A DNA stretch of 64,000 bases, from positions 1 through 64,000 of the forward strand of contig OUQQ01000198.1 of the NCBI GenBank assembly GCA_900404475.1, written 5' to 3'. A program made the translations under genes and the position numbers. This DNA comes from Spongospora subterranea. Lineage: Eukaryota > Endomyxa > Phytomyxea > Plasmodiophorida > Plasmodiophoridae. Every line of letters starts with the position of its first letter. Position 1 is the first letter of the stretch. This document shows positions 59,476 through 64,000 of the stretch, one piece after another. The notes beneath the pieces are model-generated. The model saw only the letters and a program-made list of their open reading frames with translations. It was not told the origin of the DNA and did no database searches.

Positions 59476-61739
59476 CTAACTTGAGTTACCAGGCGAAACA
59501 ACAGACGACTGATCCCTCTGATGCCTTGTGAGTGGGCATCTAGAACTTCCAGATCGATGGCGAATCCCGTTGCGACCGGAGTGGACACACGATCGACAAT
59601 TCACAGGCAGGCGCTTTGGCTTAACCACCAAACGCGACTCGTTTGGTTGCGCAGCGACACGACCAGGCCGCGGACGGGCTCGAATTGGTGGCAACCCGGA
59701 GCAGACCGGTTCATTTGCACGAATTAGACTGCGGTTACGATTGATTTGCTTAGTTAATGCAAGAGTCGTCATCTTGAACCCATGTGTACCAGCATCTTCT
59801 GCTGATTTCACAAGTTCGTTCGCTAAATCCATCAGCTTTCGAAAACGCTGAGCCTTGTGGGTAGGGCAGTACAATTGTTGGTACACATCCAAGTCAATTG
59901 GCGATGAATGCAAAACATGTGCTGACTCCATATCCATGGCTTCTGGTGAAGAGTGAACAGATGAGGCATCACCTGAGGACAATCCCAACGATTCTATGAC
60001 AGAACGGTACAGCGGATGTCTGTCCAACCTCCATCGGGGTGCCAGATTCTTGACATCACGCATGGGACGATTAAGATTGGCAAAAACCGCAGCAATATGC
60101 CGACATGGGATCAAGGACGACGTGTAAAACCCGCAAACACAGCTGGGAACTGCTTCTGTTTCGTGACCTGGAACAACTACTAAAGATTCGCCGCCGGAGC
60201 CATCATGACGACGAACCTGCCAATGCGCACCATTGAAAGTAGAACAGTGTACTGGTCCGCAAGCAATAACTGGCTGGTCCACAATTTGTCTACATAGGAA
60301 CTCCAGCGATGCGATTGAAGAACACTTTTTCGAATTTCATAAACGGCTTCCAGTTCTTGCCGAGTCACGAGTGCTTCGAGGTGCTTGACAAGCTCCAACA
60401 AGTTNAGATTGGCAAAAACCGCAGCAATATGCCGACATGGGATCAAGGACGACGTGTAAAACCCGCAAACACAGCTGGGAACTGCTTCTGTTTCGTGACC
60501 TGGAACAACTACTAAAGATTCGCCGCCGGAGCCATCATGACGACGAACCTGCCAATGCGCACCATTGAAAGTAGAACAGTACTGGTCCGCAAGCAACAAC
60601 TGGTTGGTCCACAATTTGTCTACATAGGAACTCCAGCGATGCGATTGAAGAACATTTTTTCGAATTTCAGAAACGGCTTCCAGTTCTTGCCGAGTCACGA
60701 GTGCTTCGAGGTGCTTGACAAGCTCCAACAAGTTAAACTTTCTGATATCAATGCCAGACGTCTTGATTCGTGCGTTGTTAGATTCAGCTCGTTGAGTGGA
60801 CACGTGTCCAGCCGAAAAAATTCGGGAAGAAAACGTTGGGCAAATTCTCTCGGAATCTTCGCATAGTTTCGTTATAAAGTTCAGAGCTTTCTCAAAACAA
60901 TTGCAACGGTTTACCAGATGGTCCACAATCTGATTGAACGAATCTGGATCCAGAATTTCATAGAGCAAAGTCGAGCAAAGTTTGTTGAACTCTGTCGACA
61001 ACTTCTCCGGGAGAGACGCAGCAGCGGAAAACATCCCTCTTGAGAAATGATGCACGCAGAGTTTGTGCTTCATGTTGAGGCTTTCCGAAACAGTATAGTA
61101 CGCGACTGCCCCGTCCGACATCAATGTCGATTCCGGCTGAGCAAGGCTACACAACTGCAGGCTTTCTTCGATAATAGAAGCGGTTTCCGACGGTGCTAGG
61201 GTTATTGCAGATATCGTGCTCTTGCCTAAGCAATCAACATTTGTGAATACAATCAACACAAGGTTGTAAGCAGAAATGTTGAAGGTGGCATCGGCGACAG
61301 TGAAATCTCCGTACTGCAGAGCGTATGGCACCATGCATGGAAATTGGATAATGGCGCTGACAATTCTTGCTGAAATGTCGTATCCTATGTGGAAAACACC
61401 TTCTCCGGATATTAGTTTCGCCCCAAATTTCATAAATTCGTTCATGGAATCGGGGTCATTCCCATAAATCTCTCTTTTCGCTTCGGCCACCACGCGATGA
61501 AGGAGCTGACTAGAGTATTCTCTATTTTCAAAAAAACGATGCATCATCTTCCGCAATTGCGGCAAACCCAACGCTGGGCCGGCTTGCCGAATCAGATATA
61601 GCTCTTGCGGCGTAAGGTCTTGTTGAACTTGAGCAAACGAGACCCCTCGCACACTGACGACCGCGTTCAAAGTGTGGGAATGTGTGGGACGGAACCCCTT
61701 TTCCTTTTTCCCATACAGCCATCTCAGCGACGGCAGCAT
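59476..61739 (-). mobile_element. MULE transposase, nearly intact, with SWIM zinc finger
   Basis: Mutator-like elements move by a DDE transposase. From ATG 61739 the frame shows VADATFNISAYNLVLIVF (first catalytic Asp), LMSDGAVAYY (second Asp) and CVHHFSRG (the family C-x-x-H). RAESNNARIK follows (catalytic Glu region), then a SWIM finger CVCGFYTSSLIPCRH. After the finger come a linker and a basic C-terminus ending at 59476. The window shows the middle twice because of a contig join at 60405. Omitting the duplicated block (60074-60404 plus N) the frame is unbroken, about 643 residues, a usual MULE length. Its start may lie further upstream, since the frame stays open. No terminal inverted repeat could be identified by eye. 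Confidence 0.88.
60074..60734. other. Contig-join false duplication around a single N at 60405
   Basis: 60406-60734 (329 bp) repeats 60074-60404 (331 bp) with a 2-bp indel (AGAACAGTGTACTGG versus AGAACAGTACTGG) and a handful of substitutions. Both copies abut the lone N. The pattern is two overlapping contig ends placed side by side. Confidence 0.85.
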
Positions 61740-62056
61740 AAGTGCTAGGCGGTAGTTGACTAAACAAAAACCATCAGAGATAATTGAACCGTTAGTTATA
61801 TGTAGAAAATAATCCCCACCTCGAAGATTGCATTGGCGTGTATTAAACTACGGAAAGTTTAACTCAGACAAGGTGGAGTTTGCTCGTTGATGTTTTCATG
61901 TGCTTGTAAACGAAATTCTCATCTAAAACTGTCGAGATGTTTCGTGAACGCGTATTGGTGCTTGAGCCACAGATGCTGTCCGCACTGCTCGAACGCATCG
62001 ACGATCCATCGATCCTTCCGGTTCTTGGTATTGATGTCATCGTACGCCTGTCTCGA

Positions 62057-62918
62057 TCATCTCAATAAGGGTCTCTCTCGGGAAGGACAACACCCTCCCG
62101 GACAGCTTTTCTGCTGATAGGTCACCAATTGCATCCGCTCTGAACCGGTAGAATATGCCTCCTTGATCTTCGACTTCAGGGGCTTATTGATTGCGATGTC
62201 ACAAACCTGTATTATAGAGGTCATTCCATCGGGAATATACTCGATGAAAATCTTCCTGCCATTCTGGGCATGATTCTTGGCTAGCCAATCGTCGATCAGG
62301 TCACCATAATGCGTTGTCGACCGGTCTACGATTAGCAGCGTGTTCTGTGTGGGGAAATTCTTCAGCAACCACTCCAGGTATAGAATGAAGACGGATCGTG
62401 TCATTTAACGGGATGGGTTGAACAAAAACGTGCTCTTTGTATAGTGTGCCCAATCGTGCATGAGAGTCGACCCGGACACCCTTGTGTCTATGATAAAAGG
62501 TGGGAGGAGCTGCGACGACAACAAGCTGGCCGTTACCACCAACATTCCCCCTTTCTTCTCATTTGCAACGGGCACAATCGAACCAACCCGCTTTGTACCG
62601 GTCGGGACGAGCACACGATCAGTCGATTGGTAATGATGAATGAAGGTTTCATCCATGTTGAATACATTGTCAACCTTTAGACGGAGGATCGACCTCGCGA
62701 ATAAGCGTGGAAGTGGTCATAGCACTTTCCTTCCAGTCCATCGGGACCTTCTGCGATATCGAACCTAGACGGTCCGCGTATCGAATGCGGGCAAGCAGGC
62801 GCGACAACCAGACAGACATGCGATGCTTGTCGTTCACCAGGGTCATGAACTTCTTGTCTTTGGCATCGCGTCGCCTCCACGTCGCGCGCGTCGTCACGTA
62901 GATTTCCTCCCTAGTCAC
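62057..62918 (-). pseudogene. pogo/Tigger-like DDE_1 transposase, lightly damaged
   Basis: Minus-strand order: WLSRLLARIRYADRLGS and VPMDWKESAM (the linker after the DNA-binding domain), a one-base frameshift near 62685, then NMDETFIHHY (first Asp). A long conserved stretch follows with LVPTGTKRVGSIVPVANEKK, an in-frame TAA at about 62402-62404, LLIVDRSTTHYGDLI (second Asp), and IIQVCDIAINKPLKSKI (third Asp). Element ends were not found; its 5' part is cut by the N at 62920. Confidence 0.82.
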
Positions 62919-62919
62919 T

Positions 62920-62920
62920 N
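62920..62920. other. Single-N contig join
   Basis: A lone N follows CTAGTCACT. The next bases TGGATAAACATCACCGG recur at about 63042, hinting that this join too may carry redundant sequence. Confidence 0.8.
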
Positions 62921-63534
62921 TGGATAAACATCACCGGGCGAGCGAATTTGCGATGGACAACGACTGAGTACAAGAATTAATGAACCATTATAAAGACAAC
63001 AAAGCTATTAATATACCTCGCATCAAAAGAGGCACTATCGCATGGATAAACATCACCGGCGATTACTGATGAATCACTATAGAGGAGTTAAGGTGAAGAA
63101 CAGTATGCGATTAGAATAAAACACCTTTCCCATACAGCCATCTCAGCGACGGCAGCATAAGTGCTAGGCGATAGTTGACTAAACAAAAACCATCAGAGAT
63201 AATTGAACCGTTAATTATATGTAGAAATAATCCCCACCTCGAAGATTGCATTGTTGAAACTGAAACAGAAGACACTAGATGAAGAGAGAATCGATTCGGC
63301 ATATGACGTGATCCGCAACCCTAAACTGCGATCCGCAATCCTCGCTCAGTGCAATATAAGCATTATTAGACTGTGCCAAACATCTCGGGCGGTTGAAACG
63401 CGCGCGGTAGAGGGGATAGGCCGGACTGCGAGGGGGCCGCGGCACTGGTCACTTTGTATTTGCCTCTGCTTATCTGGAGTTGTTGGCTTTTCTGGAGTTG
63501 CGCAGTTGCGGATTGATGCGGATCACCCCATTTT

Positions 63535-63930
63535 GATTCGCCTGTTGTTTAATTGCCTGCGGTATGGTCTTGGTAAGATCCGATTTGGTCAGTTGAATTA
63601 TATATAATTTGACCTGCAATTTTCTTTTCATCTGCTTTTCTCTTACGTTCAGCTTTATAGATGCGGTTTTTGAATTGTTTTGGAACCTGTTACCAAGGCC
63701 AGACAGAAACTGGCAACCTCGTCACGAAGACGCTCTGGATTCTGTTTTAATGTCTATACTCGACGATATCTCTGTCAGTTATGCAACAAAACAATTCAAA
63801 GACCGCATCTATAAAGCTGAACGTAAGAGAACAGCAGATGAAACGAAAATTGCAGATCAAGCTATAATTCAACTGACCAAATCGGATCTTACCAAGACCA
63901 TACGGCAGGCAATTAAGCAACAGGCGAATC
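63535..63930. repeat. Inverted duplication (about 146-bp arms, 104-bp loop)
   Basis: Arms 63535-63682 and 63787-63930 are reverse complements with about 8% differences, starting at GATTCGCCTGTTG and ending near TTGAATTGTTTTG. Frames on the two strands therefore read the same phrase, NCL.YGLGKIRFGQLNY. No known domain. 63253-63534 holds no supported gene. Confidence 0.85.
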
Positions 63931-64000
63931 AACCAAAAAATGCCAAAGGCGGTTTGCGACCTTCTCCTCCAAATCGCCGTCAACATCCAACGAGGAGAAC

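Larger units (their letters stand above)
61704..63252. repeat. Direct repeat of the MULE 5' region flanking a pogo relic
   Basis: About 128 bp at 61704-61832 (CCATACAGCCATCTCAGCGA through GAAGATTGCATTG) recurs at 63125-63252 with four or five differences. Between the copies sit 61833-62056 (no feature seen), the pogo-like relic, and another single N at 62920. Confidence 0.88.

Noticed and set aside
59476..60282. A separate second MULE gene beside the first
   Set aside because: It is the 3' half of the same transposase, separated by the false duplication at 60405.

Overview
This is nuclear DNA of a eukaryote. Genes are split by many short GT-AG introns, mostly 45-65 nt, and introns repeatedly restore conserved protein families across a codon (for example the SMC4 Walker A serine and Hel2 zinc-finger junctions). 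Two genes are cilium or centriole related (CEP76 and a CFAP157-like coiled coil), so the organism probably has a flagellated stage. Short introns, moderate GC, PI-PLC-X and ankyrin families and MULE, Harbinger and pogo transposons fit a zoosporic protist. A plasmodiophorid (Spongospora-like rhizarian) is my best guess, but an oomycete or another zoosporic lineage is not excluded. That is inference; the sequence has no rRNA marker.

Layout. 0.47-8.9 kb: condensin subunit SMC4 (+), a small POLD4-like DNA polymerase delta subunit (-) and CEP76 (-). 10.4-19.3 kb: two paralogous PI-PLC X-domain genes, the second with a signal peptide. Between them lies an unrecognised gene in two copies, one open and one decayed, and the decayed copy carries a 350-bp-arm inverted duplication of its 3' end. 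19.9-23.7 kb: an unrecognised multi-exon gene facing a CFAP157-like gene. 24-29.7 kb: transposon debris (Harbinger remnant, direct repeats, a second inverted duplication holding a SANT/Myb-like fragment). 29.8-31.7 kb: a secreted-type proline-rich protein with a 57-nt minisatellite interrupted by an assembly gap. 33.7-49.4 kb is a dense gene block: a KOW protein, the Hel2/ZNF598 ubiquitin ligase, a giant protein of roughly ten GAF-like modules, and WDR74/Nsa1.

49.6-64 kb is repeat-rich: Harbinger, DDE, MULE and pogo remnants, a 15-bp satellite, a large ankyrin gene built from about thirteen duplicated two-repeat cassettes, and a nearly intact MULE transposase. A single-N contig join inside that MULE has created a false 330-bp duplication. 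A third inverted duplication ends the window.

The conserved genes serve unrelated housekeeping roles (chromosome condensation, replication, ribosome quality control, ribosome assembly, cilia), so there is no operon-like logic. The lineage-specific interest lies in the multi-GAF protein, the secreted-type PLC and ankyrin families, and the recurrent hairpin-forming inverted duplications.
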